The position numbers and the translations under genes were made by a program. Of a stretch of DNA of 64,000 nt, positions 27,009-36,584 are shown in pieces. The stretch's first letter is position 1. Every line of letters starts with the position of its first letter. Source of the DNA: Clostridiales bacterium (GTDB lineage Bacteria; Bacillota; Clostridia; Oscillospirales; Acutalibacteraceae); the NCBI GenBank assembly GCA_021199275.1, contig JAJQIJ010000015.1, positions 1 to 64,000 of the forward strand. The letters run 5' to 3'. The notes under the pieces were generated by a model that was not told the origin of the DNA, made no database searches, and saw only the letters and a program-made list of their open reading frames with translations.

Positions 27009-29081
27009 ATGAAATATGAAATGCTTTTCAGCCCCATGAAAATCGGAAATGTTGAAATAAAAAACAGAATTGTAATGGCCCCCATGCTGATGGGCTTTGG
27101 CCAGTTTAACGGAAATGCCACAGAGCAAATGATGAATTATTATGAAGAACGCGCCAAAGGCGGCGCCGGACTTATAGTAAGTGAAGTCACAAGGGTAGAC
27201 GACTTTAGCGGCGCCACTTCTTTCGGCCAGCTTGCAGCTTCTAAGGGCAGAAATATTAAATCTATTTCTGAACTGGCCGCGCGCATTCACCGCCACGGCG
27301 CGAAATTTTTTGTTGAACTGCACCACCCGGGGCGGCAAAACGTAAGCTTAATGGTAAACACAGTGCCTATTAGCGTATTTTGCGACAAAATCATGCCCGG
27401 CAGGGCATATTCAAAATTATTATATAAACACCTTGTTCCGCCCGGGCGCGCCCTGGCAGCGAAAGACATGCTGTTTAAAAGCGCAGCGCCCAGTGTTGCG
27501 CCGCGTGCAAAATTTGCCGAAAGCAAGTCGCGCGAACTTTCGCACGGTGAAATTAAAAAGCTTATTTCTAAATTCGGCGACGCCGCATTAAGGCTGAAAA
27601 CAGCCGGTGTAGACGGCATTATGCTGCATGCCGCGCACGGCTATTTGATTCAGCAGTTTTTGTCGCCATATATTAATAAACGCACAGACGAATACGGCGG
27701 CAGCTTTGAAAACAGAATGCGCTTTTTACTTGAAATAATTGCTGATATTAAAGAAAAATGCACAGCTGACTTTCCTATAACAGTCAGGCTAAGCGTGGAC
27801 GAAATGTATGACAAAATTGGCATGCCCGGCTGCGGCTATACACTGAAAGACGGCATAAAAATGGCAAAAGTGCTTGAGCAAAACGGCGTGGCTGCCATTG
27901 ATGTTTCTTCAGCAGGCTATGACGCTTTTAACTATTGGCTTGAAACAGAGTCTTTTGAATGCGGCTGGCGTAAAAATCTTGCCGCAGCAGTAAAAAATGA
28001 ACTTAACATTCCGGTTATAGCGGCAAACCTGATTCGTTCACCCGAACAGGCAGAGCAGCAGCTTGAAGCCGCAGTGCAGGACTTTGTGTCGCTTGGCAGG
28101 CCTTTAATTGCAGACCCTTATTGGCCGCAAAAGGTGCAACAGGGCAGGGCAGACGAAATTAAACGCTGCATATGCTGCCTTTATTGCATTGAAAGCATGA
28201 TGCATGGCGCTTATTGCGGAACTCACGGCAAATGTTCCGTTAACCCCAAAATAGGCAAAGACAGCGAAGAGCCGGAGTTATGCGAAGAGGTAAAAAATGT
28301 TGTTATTATAGGAGCCGGAGTTGCCGGGCTGACAGCCGGTGAAGTTCTTGCAAAGCGCAAATTTAATGTAACAGTGCTTGAAAAGGCCGGCGAGGCAGGC
28401 GGGCAAATTAATCTTGCAGACAAAAGCCCGGAAAAGGGTAAAATTCATTGGTGTGTTGAAGATTTGAAAGTCAGCGCGCAGAAAGCCGGCGTAAAAATAG
28501 TTTTCAACACCGCCGCCACAAAAGAAATTATTGACTCTTATAACCCACAATATGTAATTTTTGCCACCGGTGCGCAGCCTGTTGTGCCAAGCGCATTTAA
28601 AGCTGATAATGCCGTTACAACGTCTGACATATTAAGCGGCAGGGTAAAGCCGCATGGGGAACAAATTTGTGTAATCGGTTCCGGAATGACCGGGCTTGAA
28701 ACGGCATATATGCTTACGAAAGCATTAAACAAAGTAAATATAATAGAAATGGCAGGCGAAATTGCACCGGGCGTCTGGTTTCAGCATTTAGACGACATTT
28801 TGCCAAAACTCAAAGAGGCGGGCACAAATTTTTACACCGCGCATAAGCTGCTTAAAATTGAAAAAAACGCAATTGAAGTTTTAAATTTGGAAAATAACGA
28901 AAAAAAGAAAATCAAATGCAGCCTGGTGGTGCTTTCAATGGGCGTAAAAAGCGAAGATTCGCTTTATAATGAATTAAAGGGGCATTACCCGAATTCCTTT
29001 AAGATTGGCGACTGCGAACACACAGGGCGCATTCATGACGCCACACAGGGCGCTTATGATTTGGCTGTTAGCTTAAAATGA
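27009..29081 (+). CDS. FMN/FAD/Fe-S ene-reductase (2,4-dienoyl-CoA reductase / enoate reductase family)
   Basis: Residues ~1-370 form an old-yellow-enzyme TIM barrel (MAPMLMGF, HAAHGYLIQQFLSPYINKRTDEYGG). A cysteine cluster CICCLYCIE...C (~380-400) should hold a 4Fe-4S cluster. Residues ~415-690 form an FAD/NAD-binding domain with VVIIGAGVAGLTAGEVL and VIGSGMTGLETAYML. This is the FadH/BaiCD/enoate reductase layout. A ~35-residue insert around 120-160 departs from the usual barrel. The substrate, an enone or enoyl-CoA, cannot be told. The gene is monocistronic. Confidence 0.88.
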   Translation: MKYEMLFSPMKIGNVEIKNRIVMAPMLMGFGQFNGNATEQMMNYYEERAKGGAGLIVSEVTRVDDFSGATSFGQLAASKGRNIKSISELAARIHRHGAKFFVELHHPGRQNVSLMVNTVPISVFCDKIMPGRAYSKLLYKHLVPPGRALAAKDMLFKSAAPSVAPRAKFAESKSRELSHGEIKKLISKFGDAALRLKTAGVDGIMLHAAHGYLIQQFLSPYINKRTDEYGGSFENRMRFLLEIIADIKEKCTADFPITVRLSVDEMYDKIGMPGCGYTLKDGIKMAKVLEQNGVAAIDVSSAGYDAFNYWLETESFECGWRKNLAAAVKNELNIPVIAANLIRSPEQAEQQLEAAVQDFVSLGRPLIADPYWPQKVQQGRADEIKRCICCLYCIESMMHGAYCGTHGKCSVNPKIGKDSEEPELCEEVKNVVIIGAGVAGLTAGEVLAKRKFNVTVLEKAGEAGGQINLADKSPEKGKIHWCVEDLKVSAQKAGVKIVFNTAATKEIIDSYNPQYVIFATGAQPVVPSAFKADNAVTTSDILSGRVKPHGEQICVIGSGMTGLETAYMLTKALNKVNIIEMAGEIAPGVWFQHLDDILPKLKEAGTNFYTAHKLLKIEKNAIEVLNLENNEKKKIKCSLVVLSMGVKSEDSLYNELKGHYPNSFKIGDCEHTGRIHDATQGAYDLAVSLK

Positions 29082-29136
29082 ATTTGTCTGCCAATCATTA
29101 AATAAAAACTTAGCGGGAAATCACACCGCATTAAAT

Positions 29137-29175
29137 ACACAAACGGCACCGCTTAGGCGGCGCCGTTTTTTGTGT
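29137..29175 (+). terminator. rho-independent terminator
   Basis: ACACAAACGGC pairs with GCCGTTTTTTGTGT around an inner CCGC/TTAG/GCGG hairpin (29149-29160), and the T-run lies within the 3' arm. Confidence 0.85.
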
Positions 29176-29200
29176 TTAACTAATATTTTAAAACAGCATA

Positions 29201-29253
29201 TTGACAAATAGGGGTATGGGGTATATAATGAATATACCCGCATGGGGTATATT
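29201..29253 (+). promoter_or_regulatory. csoR-copA promoter with CsoR-type operators
   Basis: TTGACA (29201-29206), exactly 17 bp, TATAAT (29224-29229). The spacer contains GGGGTATGGGGTAT. Just downstream, AATATACCC (29231-29239) and GGGTATATT (29245-29253) are perfect 9-bp arms around GCATG. GGGTAT/ATACCC dyads are the known CsoR recognition type, so the downstream regulator very likely represses its own operon until copper binds. Confidence 0.85.
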
Positions 29254-29275
29254 AACTTATAAGGACGGTAATAAT

Positions 29276-29569
29276 ATGGAATGTAACTGTGAAAGAACTA
29301 AGATTCGCACCGAAGAGCAGCAAAGGCTGCTTATTAACAGGCTTAGCAGAATTGAGGGGCAGATTCGCGGAATAAAAGGCATGGTGCAAAAAAACGCATA
29401 TTGCACAGACATTATTGTTCAGGTTGCCGCAGCAAACGCCGCGCTGAATTCCTTTAACAAGCTTTTGCTTGAAGACCATATAAAGGGCTGCGTTGTTGAC
29501 GACATTAAGTCAGACAAAACCGAAACAGTAGACGATTTGCTGAATATTATTCAAAAACTTATGAAATAA
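29276..29569 (+). CDS. csoR: CsoR-type copper-sensing transcriptional repressor
   Basis: An all-helical 97-residue repressor of the DUF156/CsoR family. The Cys-His-Cys ligand set is visible: Cys in NAYCTDI, then His and Cys in DHIKGC. RLSRIEGQIRGI is the family's DNA-facing helix. The ATG at 29276 follows AAGGACGG; the earlier in-frame ATG codons fall inside the operator. copA follows after 16 bp. Confidence 0.93.
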   Translation: MECNCERTKIRTEEQQRLLINRLSRIEGQIRGIKGMVQKNAYCTDIIVQVAAANAALNSFNKLLLEDHIKGCVVDDIKSDKTETVDDLLNIIQKLMK

Positions 29570-29585
29570 GCGGGGGTGATTTGCA

Positions 29586-32066
29586 TTGAAAGAATTTAAT
29601 GTCACCGGCATGAGCTGCGCCGCATGCAGCGCTGCGGTTGAAAGGGCCGTGTCGTCTGTTGCGGGGGTTACCGGAGTCAATGTCAGCTTACTGACAAATT
29701 CCATGACTGTTGACGGCTCTGCGGCCGACAATGAAATAATTTCCGCCGTAAAATCCGCGGGATACGGCGCTTCGCCCAAAGGCGCCGCTGCTGAAAAAAA
29801 TTCAGCCGCTTTGGCGTCAGGCGAAATGAAGGGCATGGTTAAACGGCTTGTGGCTTCTGTGGTCTTTCTTTTGCCGCTTATGTACATTTCAATGGGGCAT
29901 ATGATGTTTTCGTGGCCTGTTATACCGGCGCTGCAGTCAAATCATTTGGCGCTGGGGCTCATTCAAATGCTGCTTACAATAATTATAATGGTTATTAACC
30001 AAAAATTCTTTATAAACGGCTTTAAGGGCATAATTCACAAGGCGCCGAATATGGACTCACTTGTTGCGCTTGGCTCCGGCGCCGCGTTTATTTACAGCAC
30101 TGTGGTTTTATTTTTGATGACTGCTTATTATGAAAACATGGCGTCTTACCACAATGAAATGTATTTTGAATCTGCGGCAATGATTTTAACTCTGATAACC
30201 GTTGGAAAGACTCTTGAAAGCTATTCAAAGGGCAAAGCAACCACAGCTGTTAATTCACTAATGAGCCTTGCTCCTGACAATGCAACTGTTATTAGAAACG
30301 GAAAAGAAATTACACTGAAAGCGTCAGACCTTACTGTGGGAGACATTTTTATTGTAAAACCCGGCGAAGCCATGCCTTGCGACGGAGTTATTATAGAGGG
30401 CAGTGCGGCTGTTGACGAATCTGCGCTAACGGGCGAAAGCATACCTGTTGACAAAACTGCCGGTGACAATGTGTCAACAGCAACAATTAATCAAAGCGGT
30501 TTTATTAAATGCAGGGCCACCAAGGTGGGAAAGGACACTTCGCTGGCGGCAATAATTAAAATGGTTACAGACGCCGCAGCTACAAAAGCGCCTATTGCTA
30601 AAATAGCTGACAAGGTTTCAGGCATATTTGTGCCCGCAGTAATAGCTATAGCGGCAATTACAATAATTTCATGGCTTATTGCCGGGCAGGAAACAGGCTT
30701 TGCGCTTGCAAGGGGAATTTCCGTGCTGGTAATAAGCTGCCCGTGCGCGCTTGGGCTTGCAACGCCGGTGGCCATTATGGTGGGCAGCGGAAAGGCTGCA
30801 AAAAACGGCATTTTGTTTAAAACAGCAGAAAGCCTTGAAAACACCGGAAAAGCTGACATAATCTGCTTTGATAAAACCGGAACAATTACAATGGGCGAAA
30901 CTTTTTTAACAGACATTATAGCGCCAAACAGGGAAAAGTTGCTTTCTGTTGCATATTCGCTGGAACAAAAAAGTGAACACCCGCTTGCGCTTGCAGTGGT
31001 AAATTTTTGCAGTGAAAACGCTGTTGAGGCGCATGAAACAAAAGCTTTTAAAACACTGCCGGGCAACGGGCTGCAGGCCCAAATTGGTGAAAAGCTTGCC
31101 GTTGGCGGCAATCTTTCCTTTGTGCAGCAGTTTGCCGCAGTGCCAGCAGATTATGTTGAAAGGGCAAATTCGCTGGCCTCTGCCGGCAAAACACCGCTGT
31201 TTTTTGCAATTGGCAGCGAATTTCTGGGCGTCATAGCAGTTGCTGACAAAATAAAAGACACAAGCGCCAAGGCCATAAAAGCCATTAAAAAGCTGGGTCT
31301 CAGTGTTGTAATGATAACAGGGGACAATGAAAAAACAGCGCGTTCAATAGCGTGTGAAGCCGGCATAGACAATGTTATTGCAAAAGTGCTGCCAAATGAA
31401 AAGGAAGCAAAGGTAAAACAGCTTTTCAATTACGGCCGGGTTGCCATGGTTGGCGACGGCATTAACGACGCGCCCGCGCTTACCCGCGCCGACACGGGAA
31501 TTGCAATCGGCGCCGGCACAGATATTGCAATAGACGCCGCAGATGTGGTTTTAATGAAAGACGATTTGACAGACGTGCCGAAAGCGCTCATACTTTCAAA
31601 AAAGGTTTTACGAAATATAAAAGAAAACCTGTTTTGGGCATTTTTTTACAATATTATAGGAATTCCGGTTGCCGCGGGAATTTTATACCCTGCTTTTGAA
31701 ATTACGCTCAACCCAATGATAGCAGCCGCTGCAATGAGCCTGTCAAGCTTTTGCGTTGTTTCAAATGCGCTGCGTCTTAACGCGGTAAGTCTGGAAAAAT
31801 ATAAAAGTAAAAAAACAAAAAATAAGGAGATTGACATGACTGTTTTTGAAAATAACAAAGCAAAAAAACAAATTATTATTGACGGCATGATGTGCGAACA
31901 CTGCGAAATGCACGTTACAAAAGCTCTTGCCGAAATAGGGCTTAAGGTAACGGCAAATCACAAAGAAAACGCCGCCGTTATTGAAAGCGGCAGCGCTGAT
32001 GAAGAAAGTATTAAAAAGGCCGTAACTGAAGCCGGTTATAAGTTTGTCGGCGTCAAAGACTGCTGA
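29586..32066 (+). CDS. copA: copper-exporting P1B-type ATPase with C-terminal CopZ-like domain
   Basis: It has an N-terminal heavy-metal domain with MSCAACS (~8-14) and eight spans. The catalytic motifs are TGES, SCPCALGLATP, DKTGTIT, SEHPLA and GDGINDAP. Unusually, a second heavy-metal domain with MMCEHC (~770-775) follows the last span after a Lys-rich linker. That linker region carries AAGGAGA six bases before an in-frame ATG (31836), so the end of the gene looks like a copZ fused to copA. The start is TTG behind GGGGGTG. It forms an operon with csoR. Confidence 0.95.
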   Translation: MKEFNVTGMSCAACSAAVERAVSSVAGVTGVNVSLLTNSMTVDGSAADNEIISAVKSAGYGASPKGAAAEKNSAALASGEMKGMVKRLVASVVFLLPLMYISMGHMMFSWPVIPALQSNHLALGLIQMLLTIIIMVINQKFFINGFKGIIHKAPNMDSLVALGSGAAFIYSTVVLFLMTAYYENMASYHNEMYFESAAMILTLITVGKTLESYSKGKATTAVNSLMSLAPDNATVIRNGKEITLKASDLTVGDIFIVKPGEAMPCDGVIIEGSAAVDESALTGESIPVDKTAGDNVSTATINQSGFIKCRATKVGKDTSLAAIIKMVTDAAATKAPIAKIADKVSGIFVPAVIAIAAITIISWLIAGQETGFALARGISVLVISCPCALGLATPVAIMVGSGKAAKNGILFKTAESLENTGKADIICFDKTGTITMGETFLTDIIAPNREKLLSVAYSLEQKSEHPLALAVVNFCSENAVEAHETKAFKTLPGNGLQAQIGEKLAVGGNLSFVQQFAAVPADYVERANSLASAGKTPLFFAIGSEFLGVIAVADKIKDTSAKAIKAIKKLGLSVVMITGDNEKTARSIACEAGIDNVIAKVLPNEKEAKVKQLFNYGRVAMVGDGINDAPALTRADTGIAIGAGTDIAIDAADVVLMKDDLTDVPKALILSKKVLRNIKENLFWAFFYNIIGIPVAAGILYPAFEITLNPMIAAAAMSLSSFCVVSNALRLNAVSLEKYKSKKTKNKEIDMTVFENNKAKKQIIIDGMMCEHCEMHVTKALAEIGLKVTANHKENAAVIESGSADEESIKKAVTEAGYKFVGVKDC
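31823..31838 (+). promoter_or_regulatory. internal ribosome binding site and start for a CopZ-like product
   Basis: AAGGAGA then six bases then ATG (31836-31838), in frame with copA. Initiation here would give a ~77-residue soluble copper chaperone ending at 32066 with MMCEHC near its N-terminus. Confidence 0.5.
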
Positions 32067-32117
32067 GCGCCAAGCATGCCGTCGGCGGCAGCTTTAATTA
32101 AGCTTTTAACAAAAATT

Positions 32118-32154
32118 AAAAGGCTTTGTAAAAATTTACAAAGCCTTTTTCATT
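32118..32154. terminator. bidirectional terminator between copA and rpmB
   Basis: A perfect 15-bp stem (32118-32132 with 32135-32149; AAGGCTTTGTAAA core) flanked by A-run and T-run, serving both convergent genes. Confidence 0.9.
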
Positions 32155-32165
32155 AATAAACCGGA

Positions 32166-32351
32166 TTAAGCCCTTTCAACTTTTCCCGAACGCAGGCACC
32201 TTGTGCAAACGTAAACTCTTTTGGGGGAGCCGTTTACAATAGCCTTAACTTTTTTTATGTTGGGCTTCCATGTTCTGTTGGAACGCCTGTGCGAGTGGGA
32301 AACTTTAATGCCAAAAGTCATTTCTTTTCCGCAGTATTGACATTTCGCCAT
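32166..32351 (-). CDS. rpmB: 50S ribosomal protein L28, zinc-binding form
   Basis: A 61-residue ribosomal protein beginning MAKCQYCGKEMTFG with the conserved SHSHRRSNRTWKPN. The two CxxC pairs (CQYC near residue 4 and CTRC near 52) make this the zinc-containing C+ paralog type. AGGAGGTG precedes the ATG. Confidence 0.97.
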   Translation of the reverse strand: MAKCQYCGKEMTFGIKVSHSHRRSNRTWKPNIKKVKAIVNGSPKRVYVCTRCLRSGKVERA

Positions 32352-32384
32352 CTATTAGCACCTCCTAAAAAATACAACAGAGTG

Positions 32385-32413
32385 ATATTAACACAAAGTA
32401 ATAAAAATTGCAA
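32385..32413 (-). promoter_or_regulatory. rpmB promoter
   Basis: On the minus strand, TTGCAA (32413-32408), 17-bp spacer, TAATAT (32390-32385). Confidence 0.6.
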
Positions 32414-32498
32414 GTGTTTTTTGACAAGAATTTTAAAATAACGGCATTTTTTTGAAAACGTCATAATATCCGGTATTAATTAAATTTTTATAAATATA

Positions 32499-32527
32499 TT
32501 GATTTTATATATAAAATTTAATATAAT
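32499..32527 (+). promoter_or_regulatory. recA promoter
   Basis: TTGATT (32499-32504), 17-bp spacer, TATAAT (32522-32527), then GAAGGAGGAG. I see no GAAC-N4-GTTC LexA box around it. Confidence 0.65.
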
Positions 32528-32557
32528 GTTAGTTGAAATCATGAAGGAGGAGCAAAA

Positions 32558-33733
32558 ATGGCAGATAACAAAAAAACAGCCGTTACATCTGCACCGGCTC
32601 AAGATAAAAAAACCGCTCTCGAATCAGCAATAAAACAAATAAAAAAACAATATGGCGCAGGTGCGCTCATGCGCCTGGGCGAAAACAGCCACCTTAACAT
32701 AGACGCAATATCAACGGGCTCGCTTACTCTTGATATTGCAACCGGCATAGGCGGCCTGCCGCGCGGCAGAATAGTTGAAATTTACGGGCCCGAATCGTCA
32801 GGCAAAACAACCCTTGCGCTGCATTGCATTGCCGAAGCTCAAAAGCTTGGCGGCGAAGCTGCGTTTATTGACGCCGAGCATGCGCTTGACCCCGTTTATG
32901 CGCAAAATTTGGGCGTTGACATTGATTCGCTGCTTGTTGCTCAGCCGGATTTCGGCGAACAGGCGCTTGAAATTACGGAACAGCTTGTGCGTTCCGGCGC
33001 CGTTGACATTATTGTTGTGGATTCCGTGGCCGCGCTTGTGCCCAAAACTGAAATAGAAGACGGCATGGGCGACGCACATATCGGCCTGCATGCCCGTTTA
33101 ATGAGCCAGGCTTTAAGAAAACTCACTGCAACCGTAAGCAAGACAAACTGCCTTATAGTTTTTATAAATCAGCTGCGTGAAAAGGTCGGCGTGGTATACG
33201 GCAACCCGGAAGTTACCACCGGCGGCCGGGCGCTCAAATTCTATTCGTCAATGCGTATAGACGTCAGAAAGGGCGAACCCTTAAAAGCGGCAGGCTCTGA
33301 AATAATAGGAAACAGAACTAAGGTTAAGGTTGTTAAAAACAAGCTTGCGCCGCCGTTTAAGCATGCTGAATTTGACATTATGTACGGCGCCGGCATAAGC
33401 AAAAACGGTGAAATTCTTGATATGGCCGTTGAATACGATATTATCAAAAAAAGCGGCTCATGGTTTTCTTATGACGGGGAAAGGCTGGGCCAAGGCCGTG
33501 AAAATATAAAGGAAATAATTAAAAACGACCCTGAATTTGCAGCGAAAGTTGAAGAGCAGATTAAGGCAAAGATTAACGAACAGCAGGAAACATCTTCGCA
33601 CAAATACAATGCGGGCATAAGCTCTGCTGCTGACGACGCTGAAGAGCCCGAAGAAAAGTCTGACGAGCAAATCAGCCGCACGCGTGCCGCAGCCAGGGCA
33701 AAGCTTGACATTGCCGTTGAAGACGACGAATAA
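32558..33733 (+). CDS. recA: recombinase A
   Basis: Strand-exchange protein and LexA co-protease. Walker A is GPESSGKTT; Walker B region [13 protein letters not shown] and the DNA-binding loop [16 protein letters not shown] are intact. At 391 residues it is a little long, because both ends are extended: a Lys-rich N-terminus and an acidic C-terminal tail with EEPEEKSDE. The stop overlaps the recX start by one base. recA-recX-rimO-pgsA form one tight operon. Confidence 0.98.
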   Translation: MADNKKTAVTSAPAQDKKTALESAIKQIKKQYGAGALMRLGENSHLNIDAISTGSLTLDIATGIGGLPRGRIVEIYGPESSGKTTLALHCIAEAQKLGGEAAFIDAEHALDPVYAQNLGVDIDSLLVAQPDFGEQALEITEQLVRSGAVDIIVVDSVAALVPKTEIEDGMGDAHIGLHARLMSQALRKLTATVSKTNCLIVFINQLREKVGVVYGNPEVTTGGRALKFYSSMRIDVRKGEPLKAAGSEIIGNRTKVKVVKNKLAPPFKHAEFDIMYGAGISKNGEILDMAVEYDIIKKSGSWFSYDGERLGQGRENIKEIIKNDPEFAAKVEEQIKAKINEQQETSSHKYNAGISSAADDAEEPEEKSDEQISRTRAAARAKLDIAVEDDE

Positions 33734-34359
33734 TGAAGCTTAACATTCAAGCCGGCAGGCGTGACAAAATTCATATTTTGATTGACGGCGAATACAAAAT
33801 AACAACCACCGCTGATTTTTGGAACAAATGCCCATATAATGACGGCTGTGACATTACAGATGAAGACTTTGCGCAGCTTTCCGATAAAATCAATTACGCA
33901 AAGGCTCTTAGAAAATGCGGCGATTACATAGGGCGGCGTGAATATTCGGCCAAGCAAATTAAAGACAAGCTTTTGCAGCACGGGTTTGACAGACAGACGG
34001 CAGAAAACGCCGTGCAGCAGTGCATAGACAGCTCTTTGATTGACGACAGGCGTTTTGCAAGCGCTTATGTTTACCACCTTTATAAAATAAAATTAATGCC
34101 TGCCGCGCGCATTCGCTATGAACTTGCTGCCGCCGGCGTTGACAGCGCTATTGCAGACGATGAAATAGCCGCCGCCGAAATAGATGATATAGAAAGCATA
34201 AGTGCACTAATTAATAAAAAATTCAGCGGTCGGCTGAATTTTGACAGCAAAAAAGACATTGAAAAGCTTACATCTTCACTTGCAAGGCGCGGGTTTTCAT
34301 TTGCAGACATAAAATGCGCTTTAAAAAACATTGAAAGCGAAACAGACGAATATGAATAA
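33733..34359 (+). CDS. recX: RecA regulatory protein RecX
   Basis: Modulates RecA filaments. The 208 residues consist of the three-helix RecX repeats (YSAKQIKDKLLQHGFD, SLIDDRRFASAYVYH, ARRGFSFADIKCAL). Its start codon shares a base with the recA stop, and its end overlaps rimO. Confidence 0.92.
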   Translation: MKLNIQAGRRDKIHILIDGEYKITTTADFWNKCPYNDGCDITDEDFAQLSDKINYAKALRKCGDYIGRREYSAKQIKDKLLQHGFDRQTAENAVQQCIDSSLIDDRRFASAYVYHLYKIKLMPAARIRYELAAAGVDSAIADDEIAAAEIDDIESISALINKKFSGRLNFDSKKDIEKLTSSLARRGFSFADIKCALKNIESETDEYE

Positions 34360-35680
34360 ATATAAGGTCGGCATAATTTCACTGGGCTGCCCTAAAAACC
34401 AGGTAGACGGTGAAATTATGCTGAGCAAGCTTGCAAAGGCAGGTTTTGAAACTGTTTTATCGCCCGAAGACGCTGATTTAATGATTATTAACACCTGCGG
34501 CTTTATTGACAGCGCTAAAACAGAGGCCATTGAAACAATACTTGAAATGGCGCAATATAAAGTGGCGGGAATTATAAGCGCAATAGTTGTTACAGGCTGC
34601 CTTGCAGAGCGATATAAAGACGAAGTTATAAAAGAAATTCCCGAAATTGACGCCGTTATAGGAATCGGTGCAAACAATGACATTGTAAAGGTCTGCCAAA
34701 AGGCGCTGTGCGGCTTTACAACGAACTTTTTTCCGAATGAATGTTACTTGCCGCTTTCAGGCGAAAGACTTCTTACAACGCCAAAATACATGGCATATTT
34801 AAAGCTTTCCGACGGGTGTAACAACAGGTGTTCATTTTGCGCAATTCCGCTTATTCGCGGGAAATACCGTGAACGCAGCATGGAAGACATTGTAAGCGAA
34901 GCGCGCGCGCTTGCTGCAAGCGGTGTGCGCGAGCTTGTGCTTGTGGCACAGGACACCACGCGATACGGTAAAGAGCGTTACGGCAAATATATGCTTGCCG
35001 CCCTGCTGAAAAAGCTGTGCGAAATTGATGAAATTAAATGGATTAGACTTTACTATTGTTACCCGGAACGCGTAACGCAGGAACTGATAGACGTCATTGC
35101 CGCAGAGGAAAAGGTTTGTTCTTATATTGACATACCCATGCAGCATTGCAGCGAAAAAGTGCTGCGGGCTATGCATAGAGCCGGAAACCGTGACAGCCTG
35201 CATGCGCTTATTTCAAAGCTTCGCAGTGAAATACCTGGCGTTGCAATAAGGACCACGCTCATGGTTGGCTTTCCCGGCGAAAGCGCGCAGGATTTTGAAC
35301 AGCTTTGCAATTTTGTTAAAGAAATGGAATTTGACAAGATGGGCTGCTTTGCCTATTCGCCCGAAGAGGGCACGCCGGCTTACAGTTTTGAAAACCAAAT
35401 TGAAGACGGCGTTAAGGCGCGCAGGGCAGAAATTTTGGGTGAAATTCAATATGGGGTAACTCAAAAAATCAATTCGCGCCGCTGCGGTGAAATTTACGAA
35501 ACCATTGTTGAAGAGTTTGACGGCGAACAATACACGGGCCGCGCTTATTTTGACAGCCCAGACATTGATTCATCAATAACCTTTACATCTGAAACTGCGC
35601 TTGAAGCAGGGCAATTTGTCAAAGTTAAAATTACCGGCTATGACGGTTATGACCTGTTTGGAAAAGCAATAGGGGGCTGA
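34352..35680 (+). CDS. rimO: ribosomal protein S12 methylthiotransferase
   Basis: A radical-SAM enzyme adding a methylthio group to an Asp of S12. It has the N-terminal UPF0004 domain (SLGCPKNQVDGE with cluster cysteines), the radical SAM motif CNNRCSFCAIPLIRG (C-x3-C-x2-C) and a C-terminal TRAM domain (~375-442). SLGCPKNQVD distinguishes it from MiaB. The ATG at 34352 starts inside recX (8-bp overlap). Confidence 0.95.
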   Translation: MNKYKVGIISLGCPKNQVDGEIMLSKLAKAGFETVLSPEDADLMIINTCGFIDSAKTEAIETILEMAQYKVAGIISAIVVTGCLAERYKDEVIKEIPEIDAVIGIGANNDIVKVCQKALCGFTTNFFPNECYLPLSGERLLTTPKYMAYLKLSDGCNNRCSFCAIPLIRGKYRERSMEDIVSEARALAASGVRELVLVAQDTTRYGKERYGKYMLAALLKKLCEIDEIKWIRLYYCYPERVTQELIDVIAAEEKVCSYIDIPMQHCSEKVLRAMHRAGNRDSLHALISKLRSEIPGVAIRTTLMVGFPGESAQDFEQLCNFVKEMEFDKMGCFAYSPEEGTPAYSFENQIEDGVKARRAEILGEIQYGVTQKINSRRCGEIYETIVEEFDGEQYTGRAYFDSPDIDSSITFTSETALEAGQFVKVKITGYDGYDLFGKAIGG

Positions 35681-35683
35681 CGC

Positions 35684-36241
35684 ATGAATTTACCTAATAA
35701 AATTACAATATTCAGGCTGTGCATGGTGCCTGTTTTGCTTGCCGTTGCGCTTATTGATTTCCCATATCACTGGTGTGTTACGGTGACTGTTTACTTTTTT
35801 GCCTGCATGAGCGACAAGTTAGACGGAAACATTGCGCGAAAAAGGCACCTTGTTTCAGACTTCGGCAAGCTTATGGACCCGCTTTCTGACAAAGCGTTGG
35901 TAATGACAGCGTTTGCCATAATGCTTTCGGCCGGTTATTGCGACGCCGTGTGCATGTCGCTTATGCTTGCGCGTGAATTTCTTGTCAGCGGAATCCGAAT
36001 GATTGCCGCCACAAAAGGGCAGGTAATAGCCGCAAATAAATTTGGCAAGGCAAAAACATTTTTGCAAATGGCTTCAACAGGGCTTGTGTTTTTAAGCCTT
36101 GCAATCGGGGAAGGCGTGGCAATAAATTACACCATTTTACATATAGCCGCCGAAATCATGTTTTGGGTTGCCTGCTGTGTGTCAGTTCTTTCCGGAATAA
36201 AATACACTAAAGACGGCTGGTTTTTGATTGAAACAAAATAG
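35684..36241 (+). CDS. pgsA: CDP-diacylglycerol-glycerol-3-phosphate phosphatidyltransferase
   Basis: Makes phosphatidylglycerol phosphate at the membrane. The complete CDP-alcohol transferase motif is visible: DKLDGNIAR, then G and two Asp in DFGKLMDPLSD. About four to six spans in 185 residues. It begins 3 bp after rimO. Confidence 0.95.
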   Translation: MNLPNKITIFRLCMVPVLLAVALIDFPYHWCVTVTVYFFACMSDKLDGNIARKRHLVSDFGKLMDPLSDKALVMTAFAIMLSAGYCDAVCMSLMLAREFLVSGIRMIAATKGQVIAANKFGKAKTFLQMASTGLVFLSLAIGEGVAINYTILHIAAEIMFWVACCVSVLSGIKYTKDGWFLIETK

Positions 36242-36244
36242 TTG

Positions 36245-36272
36245 TTGCAAATTTGGCATTTTTTGCTATAAT
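36245..36272 (+). promoter_or_regulatory. promoter of the T-box-controlled cysE-cysS unit
   Basis: TTGCAA (36245-36250), 16-bp spacer, TATAAT (36267-36272), immediately ahead of the T-box leader. Confidence 0.5.
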
Positions 36273-36284
36273 AATAATGTGTTT

Positions 36285-36520
36285 AATAAACAAATGCTGT
36301 GATTGGGACAAGTAAAAGGCAGCTTTCTTTTCAGAGAGCAGAATGTTTGGTGGAATTTCTGCATTGAAAGTCTTTGAAATGCACCCGGGAGCTTCGCAAA
36401 GGAAATTTTAGTATTTTGCGGCGGTTCGGCACCGTTATCGCCAAAGTCATTGCGACTGAGTATAAAAAAGAGTGGAACCGCAGTTTTATATTGCCTCTGT
36501 TACAGCAGGGGCATTTTTTA
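36285..36520 (+). promoter_or_regulatory. T-box riboswitch, cysteine specifier
   Basis: The 343-bp gap holds a T-box leader. Stem I elements lead to a specifier TGC (Cys) at 36380-36382 followed by ACCCGGGAG. The T-box core AGTGGAACCGC is at 36471-36481. The terminator is TGCCTCTG (36492-36499) paired with CAGGGGCA (36506-36513) and a run of six T. Uncharged tRNA-Cys would stabilise the antiterminator and allow transcription of cysE-cysS. The remaining 36521-36584 holds only the AAAGGAGGA site of cysE. Confidence 0.9.
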
Positions 36521-36584
36521 TTGCCTGCACATTTAAACGCCGACAGCGGCAGGCATGTTTTAATATTTAAAGGAGGAATGCCAT

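Noticed and set aside
32400..32557. LexA box before recA
   Set aside because: No GAAC-N4-GTTC dyad is present in the promoter region.
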